Origin: CAIKMD01 sp035533255 | GTDB taxonomy: Bacteria; Pseudomonadota; Alphaproteobacteria; ATCC43930; CGMCC-115725 | Direction of reading: 5' to 3' | DNA length: 17,483 bases | Assembly: GCA_035533255.1 (NCBI GenBank) | Contig: DATLUE010000070.1 | Span: forward strand, 1-17,483 | In this document: in pieces, positions 1 to 9,328 of the stretch | Layout of the letters: each line of letters begins with the position of its first letter | Numbering within the stretch: the stretch's first letter is position 1 | Notes under the pieces: model-generated | The model's input: the letters and a program-made list of their open reading frames with translations, nothing else | The model's database searches: none | What the model was told of the DNA's origin: nothing | Translations under genes and position numbers: made by a program

Positions 1-20
1 TACAGCCACGGCGCCTACCC

Positions 21-54
21 CCTCACCCCAACCCTCTCCCCCAGGGGGAGAGGG
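21..54. repeat. GC-rich inverted repeat (REP-like) upstream of livH
   Basis: A C-rich stretch runs into a perfect inverted repeat: positions 32-42 (CCCTCTCCCCC) are the reverse complement of 44-54 (GGGGGAGAGGG), around a single A at 43. A folded RNA would need to open a few inner pairs to make a loop. The wording CCTCACCCC-AACCCTCTCCCC resembles a short palindromic sequence I recall as scattered between genes in many alphaproteobacterial genomes. It sits just upstream of livH, so it may lie at an operon boundary or act as a transcript-end or attenuation hairpin. No run of T follows, so it is not a classical intrinsic terminator in the plus direction. Confidence 0.6.
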
Positions 55-69
55 AGCAAAGGTAATTGC

Positions 70-1016
<947 letters not shown>

Positions 1017-1017
<1 letters not shown>

Positions 1018-2264
1018 TGCCGCTCGCGCAGCTCGCCAAGAATTCGGCGCTCGCGGCGCTGGTCGCACTCGCCCTCGCCTTTCCCTTGGCCGGCTTCGAT
1101 ACCAACCAGGTCGGAGGCGGCACCGTCATCGGAACCCGCTTTTCCTGGGTGGCGATCGCGGTCGTGGGGGTGTTCGTCGGGCGTTTCGCGCTCGGATTGC
1201 TGCCGCGCCGACGCGCCTCCCGCAGCCGCCCGCCGGTGGTCTCGCTGTTCCTCGCGCGCCATCAGCGCGCGCTTGGCTGGATCGGCCTGGCGCTCGCCGT
1301 GACCTGGCCGTTTATGCCGTTCTCCTCGCGCTATCTGGTCGATCTCGCGACCACGGTGCTGATCTACATCATGCTCGGCTGGGGGTTGAACATCGTGGTC
1401 GGTCTCGCCGGGCTGCTCAATCTCGGCTACGTCGCCTTCTACGCGGTCGGCGCCTATGCGTTCGCCTTGTCGGCGCAGTATTTCGATTTGAGCTTCTGGG
1501 AGGCGCTGCCGATCGCCGGCACGCTTGCCGCCGCGGTCGGCATCCTGCTGGCGCTGCCGATCTTGCGGCTGCGCGGCGACTATCTCGCGATCGTCACGCT
1601 CGGCTTCGGCGAGATCATTCGCATCATCCTGATCAATTGGGGCTCGTTCACCGGCGGCCCGAACGGCGTCAACGACATCCCGCGCCCGACCTTTTTCGGC
1701 CTGCCCTTGACCCCGACCGCGCCCGGCGGCGGCAAGACCTTCGCGCAGTTCTTCGGCATTCCCTTCAATCCGAGCCAGCGTATCGTGTTTCTCTATTTCG
1801 TCATTCTCGTGCTGGCGCTGGCGACCAATTTCCTGACATTGCGCTTGCGACGGCTGCCGCTCGGCCGCGCCTGGGAAGCCTTGCGCGAGGACGAGATCGC
1901 CAGCCGCGCGCTCGGCATCAACCCGACCAATGTGAAGCTATCGGCGTTTGCCATCGGCGCGCTGCTCGCGGGCTTTGCCGGCGCGTTCTTCGCGACCCGG
2001 CTGGGCTTCGTCAGCCCTGAAAGCTTCACCTTCCAGGAATCGGCGACGGTGCTCGCGATCGTCGTGCTCGGCGGCATGGGAAGCCAGCTCGGCATTGTCG
2101 TGGCGGCGATCATCCTCGTCACCTTGCCCGAGTTCGGCCGCGAATTCGCGCAGTTCCGCATGTTGCTGTTCGGCGCGGCGATGGTCGGCATCATGATCTG
2201 GCGCCCGCGCGGCCTGTTCGCGCTGCGCACGCCCTCGATCCGCTTGGGCGACGCGCAGCGATGA
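1017..2264 (+). CDS. livM: Branched-chain amino acid ABC transporter permease LivM
   Basis: Second permease subunit, 415 aa, close to the E. coli LivM length of about 425. The first ~105 residues hold two or three hydrophobic helices and an Arg-rich loop (PRRRASRSRPP, about 63-73), matching the variable N-terminal extension seen in LivM. The conserved permease core begins near residue 105 with the helix IMLGWGLNIVVGLAGLLNLGYVAFYAVGAYAFA. The ATPase-contact loop WEALREDEIASRALGINPTNVK is clear, followed by GGMGSQLG near the C-terminus. The reading frame is open far upstream (from 66), but that part is antisense-like shadow over livH. The ATG at 1017 overlaps the livH TGA and has AGAAGG just upstream, which supports translational coupling. 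Confidence 0.93.
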
Positions 2265-3057
2265 GCGGCGCGGCGCTGCTGGCGATCGATCGCCTCACTA
2301 TGCGTTTCGGCGGGCTGCTGGCGATCGACCGACTATCCTTTGCCGCCGACGCCGAAAAGATCACCGCAGTCATCGGCCCCAACGGCGCCGGCAAGACTAC
2401 GGTGTTCAACTGCCTGACCGGCTTCTATCGCCCCAGCGCCGGCACGCTCGCGCTGCACCACGGCGGGATGGAGCTTCATCTCGAGCATATGGAAGGCTGG
2501 CGCATCGCGCGCGACGCCGGCATTGCGCGCACCTTCCAGAACATTCGCCTCTTTGCCGGCATGACTGTGCTCGAAAACCTGATCATCGCCCAGCACAACA
2601 AGCTGATGCGCGCGAGCTTTTGGAGCATCGCCGGCTTGCTCGGTCTCGCGCGCTATCGCCTCGCCGAGGCCGAGGCGGTCGAGCGGGCGCGCGGCTGGCT
2701 CGAGCGCGTCGGGCTGACGGCGCAAGCGAATCGGATCGCCGGCACGTTGCCCTATGGCGATCAGCGCCGGCTCGAGATCGCGCGCGCGATGTGCACCGAG
2801 CCGACGCTGCTCTGCCTCGACGAGCCGGCGGCGGGCCTCAACCCGCATGAATCGCACGCGCTCAACCGCCTGCTGCTGTCGATCCGCGAGCGCGACCGCG
2901 TCGCCATCCTGCTGATCGAGCACGACATGAACGTGGTGATGGGCATCTCGGATCGCATTGTGGTGCTCGATTACGGCAAGAAGATCGCCGACGGCACGCC
3001 CTACGAGGTGCGCAACGATCCCGCGGTCATCAAGGCTTATCTCGGCGAGCCCGATTC

Positions 3058-3061
<4 letters not shown>
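2261..3061 (+). CDS. livG: Branched-chain amino acid ABC transporter ATP-binding protein LivG
   Basis: Cytoplasmic ATPase subunit, 266 aa, pairing with LivF to power transport. The Walker A motif GPNGAGKT is at residues 39-46, and the Q-loop region is ARTFQNIRLF. The signature motif is the LivG variant LPYGDQRRLEIARAM instead of LSGGQ. Walker B and D-loop read LLCLDEPAAGLN, and the switch histidine is in LLIEHDMNVVM. The C-terminal tail ending VRNDPAVIKAYLGE is typical of LivG. The ATG overlaps the livM stop (ATGA, 2261-2264), and the gene's own stop overlaps the livF start in the same way. No substitutions at catalytic residues are visible. Confidence 0.95.
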
Positions 3062-3773
<712 letters not shown>

Positions 3774-3777
<4 letters not shown>

Positions 3778-5135
3778 GCAACGGCGAGCCTGGTTCGCCG
3801 CACGCGGCGCAGCAGCACCACGATCATTACGAGGCCGAGCGTCATCGCCCCGGCGGTCGCGGTGCCGAGCGCGAAGCCGAGCGCCTGCGGTCCGCTGAAG
3901 AAATGATCCGAGATCACCGCCACCAAGGTCGGCCCAAGACCGCGACCGAGCAGGGTGAAGACGAGCAGATAGATCGCGGTCACCTTGCCCATGACGCGCT
4001 GCGGCGTGACGCGCGCCAAGAGGCTCGCACCGACCGGCTGATAGGCGCCGGCGACCAGAAGCTGCGCCCCGAGGCAAAAGAACATCTGCCCGACATGCGG
4101 CACGATCGGCGCGGCGATGCCGAACGGAATGAAGATGACGGTGATCCAGACGCCGACGATCTCGGCGGCATCGCTGCGGCCTCGCCTCAGCAACACGTCG
4201 ATCGCGTGGCCGCCGCACCAGGCGCCGATCGGCGCGCAGATCAACAGCGCGCCGCCGAAGAACATGCCGATCTGCGCCGGCGCCAACTGCCAGGTGCGCG
4301 AGATGATGGTCGGCATCCACGCGCCATAGGTGATGGCGACGCCCGAAAAGCACGTCATCCAGGCGACAAGCGGGACATAGACCCGCCAATCGGATTTGAT
4401 CTGATCGATGCCTTCGCGGAACGTGACGCCGGATTGCGCGGCCCCGCCGTCGAGCCGGCGCAGCGGCTCGCGGAATGTCCAGACCAGCAGCGAGAGCGGA
4501 AAGCCGGCAATGCCGATCACCACCAGCACCGCTTGCCAGGGATGGAGGCCGCCGACCCAGGGCACGGATTTCAGCGCGCCCTTCGAGATCAGCCCCAGCA
4601 GCGCCCCAGCCAACATCACCGCGGCGGCGGCGCCGATATAGGTGCCGGCCGAGAAGATGCCGAAGGCGCGGCCGCGCTTCTCGGGCGGGAAGCCGTCGCG
4701 GATCAGGGAGTAGGCGGCGGGCGTGATCGCGGCTTCGCCGATGCCGACGCCGCAGCGGCTGAGGAAGAGCTGCCAGTAGGTCGAGGCCAGGCCGCAGCTC
4801 ATGGTCATCGCCGACCACAGCACGATGCCGACGCCCATGATGCCGCGCCGGCTGACGCGATCGACGAGATAGCCCGCCGGGAGGCCGAGAATGCTGTAGA
4901 AGGCGGCGAACGACATGCCGATGAGAAAGCTCATCTGGGTGTCGGTGACGCCGAGATCCTGCTTGATCGGCCCGACGAGCAGGATGATCGCGCTGCTGTC
5001 GATTTGCGCGTAGATGTAGAGCAGGGTCAGGAGACAGGCCATGTACCAGCGCCGCCAGGTGACGCGCTGCGTTTCGCTCTCGGCCCCGGGCGCAAGACTT
5101 CCCGCAAGACCAAGCGATTGCTGATCGGTGCTCAT
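3774..5135 (-). CDS. MFS transporter (spinster-like group)
   Basis: A 453-aa inner-membrane major facilitator protein with about twelve hydrophobic segments. Visible hallmarks are the loop 2-3 motif GYLVDRVSRRGIM (residues 88-100) and the TM4 region LSRCGVGIGEAAITPAAYSLIRDGFPPEKRGRAFGIFSAGTYIG (126-168). The RxGVGIGEA...FPxxxRGRAxGIF pattern is characteristic of spinster-like and organic-acid MFS carriers. I chose the ATG at 5135 because GGAGGAAAG lies directly upstream on the minus strand. The frame stays open to 5294, but the 53 extra residues are not membrane-protein-like. It is convergent with livF (4-nt stop overlap) and divergent from the phasin-like gene. The substrate cannot be told from sequence; proximity to the liv genes suggests, weakly, an organic or amino acid. 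Confidence 0.88.
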
Positions 5136-5187
5136 CTTTCCTCCCGGGTCCCCGGTCGCTTGGCGATGCGCCGGTGTGGTTGCGGCA

Positions 5188-5216
5188 ATTATGTCACGGC
5201 CGGGCGCGGGTTGCGA
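5188..5216 (-). promoter_or_regulatory. Candidate sigma70 promoter for the MFS gene
   Basis: On the minus strand, CATAAT (5193-5188) matches the -10 consensus at five of six positions. Seventeen bases upstream lies TCGCAA (5216-5211), a poor -35 with three of six matches. Transcription would begin near 5181 and give a leader of about 45 nt with a strong Shine-Dalgarno sequence. The spacing is right but the -35 is weak, so this is a tentative call. Confidence 0.3.
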
Positions 5217-5235
5217 GAGGATGATTGGCCTTGCT

Positions 5236-5264
5236 TTAGCTATGCCGGGCCTTCGGTATATGAT
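5236..5264 (+). promoter_or_regulatory. Candidate promoter and inverted repeat before the phasin-like/livJ pair
   Basis: TATGAT (5259-5264) matches the -10 consensus at five of six positions; TTAGCT (5236-5241) is a weak -35 at 17 bp spacing. The -10 lies inside an inverted repeat, CCGGGC (5245-5250) and GCCCGG (5271-5276) with a 20-nt centre. This is the sort of placement expected for an operator, but also common by chance in GC-rich DNA. Initiation near 5271 would give a leader of about 42 nt. The region 5136-5312 holds nothing else I can name. Confidence 0.3.
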
Positions 5265-5312
5265 GAACCAGCCCGGATCGTGCGGGCCCATCATCCGCTC
5301 GCGGAGGCCCTC

Positions 5313-5867
5313 ATGGCGGAGAAGGAGACCAAGGCGCCGGCGCCGGACAGCGAGGCGTCGCGTTCCGGCGATCCCTCTTCCACCGCCTCTTCCCGGGCAG
5401 CGGGAGGCCGGCCGGAATCGGTGCTACCGCCCAGTTGGGCCCCGAACATGCTGATCTATGGCGACATCTCGCGCATGTTGTTCCGCATGCACCGTAACGT
5501 CGGCGCGCATATGGACGCGCATAAGCGGCTGGCCGAGCGCATGCAGGCGGTGTTCGCCCACGAGCAGGCGGTGGTGCTCGAGCTCGCCAAACTCATCGAC
5601 GAGAGCATGACGGTCGCGACCCGCAAATCCAACGAGGAGAAACCGCCGCTGGGCAGCGACAGCATCGAGCGAATTTTCGAACATGCCGGCAATGCGATGA
5701 AGGAAACCGGGCGCATGCTGACCGAGATTCAACTCGAATCGCTGGCGCTGCTGCAGCATTACGTTGCAGAATCGACCGACGGCGCCGCGAAGCCGGCCCT
5801 CAAATCGGAAACGGGCAAATCGGAAACGGGCAAATCGGAACCCAGCGAAGGAAAGAACAGAGAATGA
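5313..5867 (+). CDS. Phasin-like helical small protein, coupled to the LivJ-type gene
   Basis: A 184-aa cytoplasmic protein without signal peptide or membrane helix. Residues 1-40 are a low-complexity, charged and Ser/Ala/Pro-rich lead. Residues about 45-152 are predicted by eye to be amphipathic helices, with a short break near 103-115 (TRKSNEEKPPLG). The tail from 160 is Lys/Glu/Ser/Gly-rich and carries KSETG-KSETG-KSEPS. The helical core, especially MKETGRMLTEIQLESLALLQHY, resembles phasin-family proteins that coat polyhydroxyalkanoate granules, but the match is by character and not by a firm motif, so a plain hypothetical is the safe alternative. GGAGG at 5303-5307, 5 nt before the ATG at 5313, fixes the start; the frame is open far upstream but only as antisense shadow of the MFS gene. 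Its TGA overlaps the livJ ATG (ATGA at 5864), so the two are probably translationally coupled. Confidence 0.75.
   Translation: MAEKETKAPAPDSEASRSGDPSSTASSRAAGGRPESVLPPSWAPNMLIYGDISRMLFRMHRNVGAHMDAHKRLAERMQAVFAHEQAVVLELAKLIDESMTVATRKSNEEKPPLGSDSIERIFEHAGNAMKETGRMLTEIQLESLALLQHYVAESTDGAAKPALKSETGKSETGKSEPSEGKNRE
5802..5840 (+). repeat. In-frame 15-bp tandem repeat, 2.6 copies
   Basis: AAATCGGAAACGGGC occurs exactly at 5802-5816 and 5817-5831, followed by a partial third copy AAATCGGAA (5832-5840) that then diverges. The unit is five codons and adds KSETG to the C-terminal tail of the phasin-like protein, so copy number can change without breaking the frame. The identical copies suggest recent duplication by slippage. 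It ends about 24 nt before the start codon of the downstream binding-protein gene. Confidence 0.9.
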
Positions 5868-6994
5868 AACAGGTAGTGGGAATTGTGCTGGCCGCGGTGC
5901 TCGGCCTCGCCGCCCTTCCATTTGGATTGGGCACGGCGCGCGCGGACGATATCAAGATCGCGGTGGCGGGTCCGATCACCGGCTCGGACGCGGCGGTCGG
6001 CGAGCAGATGCGGCGCGGCGCCGAGATGGCGGTCAAGGACATCAACGCCAAGGGCGGGGTTCTCGGCAAGCAGCTTTCGCTCGATATCGGCGACGACGCC
6101 TGCGACCCCAAGCAAGCGGTCGCGGTCGCCAACAAATTTGCGGTCAGCGGCGTGGTCTTCGTCGCGGGGCATTACTGCTCCAGCACCTCGATCCCGGCCT
6201 CGGCGGTCTATAACGATGCCGGCATCCTCGAAATCTCGCCAGCCTCGACCAATCCTGCTTATACCGACGACCCGGCGAAGAAGGGCTGGATTAATGTTTT
6301 CCGCGTGTGCGGGCGCGACGACGTCCAGGGCAAGGTCGCGGGCGATTACATCGCCGCGCATTTCAAGGGCAAGCCGGTCGCGATCGTCGACGACAAGACA
6401 ACTTACGGCGCCGGCCTTGCCGACGAGACGCGCAAGGCGCTGCGGGCGCAGGGCGTGACCGAGGCGGTCAACGAATCGATCAACCAGGGCGACAAGGATT
6501 TCTCGGCGCTGGTCAGCAAGATGAAGCAGGCCAATGTCGGCGTCATCTATTTCGGCGGCTATTACACCGAGGCCGGGCTGATCGTCCGCCAGGCGAAGGA
6601 CCAGGGCCTAGAGGCGCCGCTGGTCGGCGGCGACGCGCTGGTCACGACCGAATTCTGGACCATCACCGGCGATGCCGGCGCCGGCACGCTGATGACCTTC
6701 TCACCCGATCCGCGCAAGATTCCGGCCGCGGCGCCGGTGGTTGCCGCGTTTCGGAAGCAGGGCTACGACCCGGAGGGCTACACACTTTACACATACGCTG
6801 CTGTGCAGGTATTCGCGCAGGCGGCGGCGCAGGCCAAAACCACCGACATCGCCGCGCTCTCGAAAGTCATGCACAGCGCCAAATTCGATACCGTCCTCGG
6901 CACCGTCGGCTTCGACGCCAAAGGCGACATTATCGGGCCGGGTTACGTGATGTACGAATGGCAAGGCGGGAAATACACTCAGCTTGGCGGCTGA
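5864..6994 (+). CDS. livJ: LivJ-type branched-chain amino acid periplasmic binding protein
   Basis: A 376-aa periplasmic receptor that delivers ligand to the LivHM permease. A Sec signal peptide covers residues 1-27, with a hydrophobic core and cleavage after ARA. The mature protein starts DDIKIAVAGPITGSDAAVGEQMRRGAEMAVKDINAKGGVLGKQL, typical of LivJ/LivK. DDACDPKQAVAVANKF (C80) and GHYCSSTSIPAS (C105) match the disulfide-bearing ligand-binding region of E. coli LivJ, and ISPASTNPAYT follows; a third cysteine is at C149. The ATG overlaps the stop of the phasin-like gene, preceded by GAAGGAAAG. Its separation from livHMGF by a convergent MFS gene implies independent control. The symbol livJ reflects family similarity; actual ligands may be broader than Leu/Ile/Val. 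Confidence 0.93.
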   Translation: MKQVVGIVLAAVLGLAALPFGLGTARADDIKIAVAGPITGSDAAVGEQMRRGAEMAVKDINAKGGVLGKQLSLDIGDDACDPKQAVAVANKFAVSGVVFVAGHYCSSTSIPASAVYNDAGILEISPASTNPAYTDDPAKKGWINVFRVCGRDDVQGKVAGDYIAAHFKGKPVAIVDDKTTYGAGLADETRKALRAQGVTEAVNESINQGDKDFSALVSKMKQANVGVIYFGGYYTEAGLIVRQAKDQGLEAPLVGGDALVTTEFWTITGDAGAGTLMTFSPDPRKIPAAAPVVAAFRKQGYDPEGYTLYTYAAVQVFAQAAAQAKTTDIAALSKVMHSAKFDTVLGTVGFDAKGDIIGPGYVMYEWQGGKYTQLGG

Positions 6995-6995
6995 G
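6978..6995 (+). other. Hairpin over the livJ stop codon
   Basis: CTCAGC (6978-6983) and GCTGAG (6990-6995) form a perfect 6-bp stem with a 6-nt loop TTGGCG. The 3' arm contains the TGA stop. No T-run follows, so this is not a canonical intrinsic terminator. It could stabilise the 3' end of the transcript or be chance. Confidence 0.3.
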
Positions 6996-7016
6996 ACGCG
7001 ATGGGTAGTAGGCGGC

Positions 7017-7045
7017 TAGCGGTCGTGCCCGACATCTGGTAGAAT
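7017..7045 (+). promoter_or_regulatory. Candidate extended -10 promoter for the rpiB-glyA-nrdR-rib cluster
   Basis: TGGTAGAAT (7037-7045) is an extended -10 (TGn followed by TAGAAT, five of six matches). The -35 at 17 bp spacing, TAGCGG (7017-7022), is poor, which an extended -10 can compensate. Initiation near 7052 would give a leader of about 24 nt before the rpiB ATG. It is the only plausible promoter in the 81-nt gap after livJ, where nothing else is evident. Confidence 0.4.
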
Positions 7046-7075
7046 CGGCGGCGCGCCTCCAGCTTCGCCACGAGC

Positions 7076-7510
7076 ATGACCGATATTGTTGCCGTCGCCG
7101 CCGATCACGGCGGCTATGACTTGAAAACCGCGCTGCTGCCCGAGCTGAAAGCGCTCGGTTTTGCCGTGCTCGATCTCGGCACGCACAGCGCGGAGTCGGT
7201 GGACTATCCGATCTACGCTTCTGCCGTGGCCCAAGCGCTGGCCGACGGCCGGGCGCAGCGCGGGTTGCTCATTTGCGGCACCGGCATCGGCATGAGCATC
7301 GCCGCCAACCGCCATCGCCATATCCGCTGCGCGCTGGCGCATGATGCGACCACGGCGCGGCTCGCGCGCCAGCACAACGATGCCAATGTGCTCGCGCTTG
7401 GTGGCCGCATCCTCGGTCTCGAAGTCGCCAAGGACTGTCTCGAAGCCTTCTTCGCCACGTCTTTCGACAGCGGCGGACGCCATGCCCGCCGCATCGCCCT
7501 GATATCCTAG
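7076..7510 (+). CDS. rpiB: Ribose-5-phosphate isomerase B
   Basis: A 144-aa cytosolic isomerase of the RpiB/LacAB family, interconverting ribose 5-phosphate and ribulose 5-phosphate in the pentose phosphate pathway. Visible marks are the N-terminal AADHGGYDLK phosphate-site segment, the D-x-G-T-H stretch LDLGTHSAESVDYP, the active-site cysteine at 67 in LLICGTGIGMSIAANR, and HNDANVLALGGR. Length and motifs are normal. It provides the ribulose 5-phosphate that DHBP synthase, encoded in the same cluster, converts to a riboflavin precursor. No strong Shine-Dalgarno sequence precedes the ATG. glyA begins 18 nt after its stop. Confidence 0.94.
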   Translation: MTDIVAVAADHGGYDLKTALLPELKALGFAVLDLGTHSAESVDYPIYASAVAQALADGRAQRGLLICGTGIGMSIAANRHRHIRCALAHDATTARLARQHNDANVLALGGRILGLEVAKDCLEAFFATSFDSGGRHARRIALIS

Positions 7511-7528
7511 CCGAGGTCACGCCGCCCG

Positions 7529-8833
7529 ATGTCCAGTCCCACGCAAGTCCTGTCCAACGCCGACCGTTTTTTCGCCGCGCCGCTCGCCGCGATCGATCCC
7601 GAGATCAAAAGCGCGATCGACCACGAGCTCGGCCGCCAGCGCGGCCAGATCGAGCTGATCGCGTCGGAGAACATCGTCTCGCGCGCCGTGCTCGAGGCGC
7701 AAGGCTCGGTGCTGACCAATAAATACGCCGAGGGCTATCCCGGCCGGCGCTATTACGGCGGCTGCGAATTCGTCGATGTCGTCGAGCAGCTCGCGATCGA
7801 TCGCGCCAAGCGGCTGTTCGATTGCAGCTTCGCCAATGTTCAGCCGCATTCCGGCTCGCAGGCCAACCAGGCGGTGCTGCTGGCGCTGCTCAAGCCGGGC
7901 GACACGATCATGGGGATGTCGCTGGCGGCGGGCGGGCATCTGACGCATGGCGCGGCACCCAATCTCTCGGGCAAATGGTTTCGCGCCGTTCCTTACGGCG
8001 TGCGGCGCGAGGACGCGCGCATCGATTACGACGAGGTCGAGCGTCTCGCCCAGGTCGAGAGGCCGAAGCTCATCATCGCCGGCGGCTCGGCCTATCCGCG
8101 CATCATCGATTTCGGGCGCTTCCGCCAGATTGCCGATGCGGTCGGCGCCTACCTGATGGTCGATATGGCGCATTTCGCCGGGCTCGTTGCCGGCGGCGTC
8201 CACCCGACACCGCTGCCGCACGCCCATGTCGTCACCACAACGACGCACAAGACCTTGCGCGGCCCGCGCGGCGGCATGATCCTCGCCAATGACGAAGACC
8301 TCGGCAAGAAGATCAACAGCGCGATCTTCCCCGGCCTGCAAGGCGGTCCGCTGATGCATGTGATCGCCGCCAAGGCTGTGATGCTCAGCGAAGCGCTGCG
8401 CCCGGAATTCAAGCTCTATGCGCGCGCGGTCGCCGACAACGCGAAGACGCTTGCGGCAGCGCTGATCGAGCGCGGGCTCGCGATCGTCTCGGGCGGCACC
8501 GACACGCATCTCATGCTGGTTGATGTGCGGTCCAAGCAAGTGACCGGCAAGGCCGCCGAGATCGCGCTCGAGCGCGCCGGCATCACCTGCAACAAGAACG
8601 GCATTCCGTTCGACCCGGAAAAGCCGACGGTCACGTCGGGCGTCCGGCTCGGCAGTCCGGCGGCAACCACGCGCGGCTTCGGCCCTGCGGAATTTCGCAC
8701 GGTCGGCGGTCTCATCGCCGACGTGCTCGACGGGCTGCATGCGAATGGCGATGCCGGCAATGCCGGCGTCGAGGCGACGGTGCGGCACAAGGTCGAGGGC
8801 TTGTGTGCGGCGTTCCCGGTCTATCCGGGCTGA
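7529..8833 (+). CDS. glyA: Serine hydroxymethyltransferase
   Basis: A 434-aa PLP enzyme that converts serine and tetrahydrofolate to glycine and 5,10-methylenetetrahydrofolate, feeding one-carbon metabolism. Recognisable blocks are IELIASENIVSRAVLEAQGSVLTNKYAEGYPGRRYYGGCEFVD near the N-terminus, SGSQANQAV, the cofactor-binding VDMAHFAGLVA, and the Schiff-base lysine K241 in TTTTHKTLRGPRGG. NKNGIPFDPEKPTVTSGVRLGSPAATTRGF lies near the C-terminus. Length is standard. It sits 18 nt after rpiB and 20 nt before nrdR, so it is almost certainly cotranscribed with them, an arrangement I recall as common in alphaproteobacteria. Confidence 0.97.
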   Translation: MSSPTQVLSNADRFFAAPLAAIDPEIKSAIDHELGRQRGQIELIASENIVSRAVLEAQGSVLTNKYAEGYPGRRYYGGCEFVDVVEQLAIDRAKRLFDCSFANVQPHSGSQANQAVLLALLKPGDTIMGMSLAAGGHLTHGAAPNLSGKWFRAVPYGVRREDARIDYDEVERLAQVERPKLIIAGGSAYPRIIDFGRFRQIADAVGAYLMVDMAHFAGLVAGGVHPTPLPHAHVVTTTTHKTLRGPRGGMILANDEDLGKKINSAIFPGLQGGPLMHVIAAKAVMLSEALRPEFKLYARAVADNAKTLAAALIERGLAIVSGGTDTHLMLVDVRSKQVTGKAAEIALERAGITCNKNGIPFDPEKPTVTSGVRLGSPAATTRGFGPAEFRTVGGLIADVLDGLHANGDAGNAGVEATVRHKVEGLCAAFPVYPG

Positions 8834-8853
8834 GCGGGAAGGGAGAGCAAGCG

Positions 8854-9324
8854 ATGCGGTGCCCGTTTTGCGGAACCGAGGATACGCAAGTCAAGGATTC
8901 GCGCCCGACCGAGGATCATGCCGCGATCCGCCGACGACGGCTGTGTCCCAATTGCGCGGCGCGCTTCACGACCTTCGAGCGCGTCCAGCTTCGCGAGCTG
9001 ACGGTCGTGAAGAAGAACGCCCAGCGCGAGCCGTTCGACCGCGACAAGCTGGCGCGCTCGATTCACATCTCGCTGCGCAAGCGGCCGGTCGAGCCGGAGC
9101 GGATCGAGCGCATCATCAACGCGATCGTGCGCCAGCTCGAAAGCTCGGGCGAGAGCGACATTCCGAGCGACGAGATCGGCGAATACGTGATGGAAGCGCT
9201 GGCGACGCTCGACCAGGTCGCCTATGTGCGCTTCGCCTCGGTCTATCGCAATTTCCGCGAAGCCAAGGATTTCGGCAAATTCATCGACGGCATCCGGGAT
9301 TCCGCCGATCTCGAGAACGATTGA
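8854..9324 (+). CDS. nrdR: Transcriptional repressor NrdR
   Basis: A 156-aa regulator that senses ATP/dATP and represses ribonucleotide reductase genes. The N-terminal zinc ribbon uses C3, C6, C31 and C34 (MRCPFCG...RRLCPNCAARFTTFER). The ATP-cone follows from about residue 47 (LTVVKKNAQREPFDRDKLARSI) to about 137 (VAYVRFASVYRNFREAKDF). The ATG at 8854 gives the invariant MRCPFCG start and has AAGGGAGAG upstream; the frame is open to 8803, but that would add an unlikely 17 residues overlapping glyA. Placement between glyA and ribD is the classic order. I saw no NrdR-box pair in the window. Confidence 0.97.
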   Translation: MRCPFCGTEDTQVKDSRPTEDHAAIRRRRLCPNCAARFTTFERVQLRELTVVKKNAQREPFDRDKLARSIHISLRKRPVEPERIERIINAIVRQLESSGESDIPSDEIGEYVMEALATLDQVAYVRFASVYRNFREAKDFGKFIDGIRDSADLEND

Positions 9325-9328
9325 CCGC

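Noticed and set aside
5136..5294. 53-residue N-terminal extension of the MFS protein
   Set aside because: No ribosome site is seen for it, whereas GGAGGAAAG directly precedes the ATG at 5135; the added residues are unlike the family.
6995..7075. Small RNA gene or tRNA in the livJ-rpiB gap
   Set aside because: The gap of 81 nt has no cloverleaf, T-loop consensus or strong terminator; a promoter explains it better.
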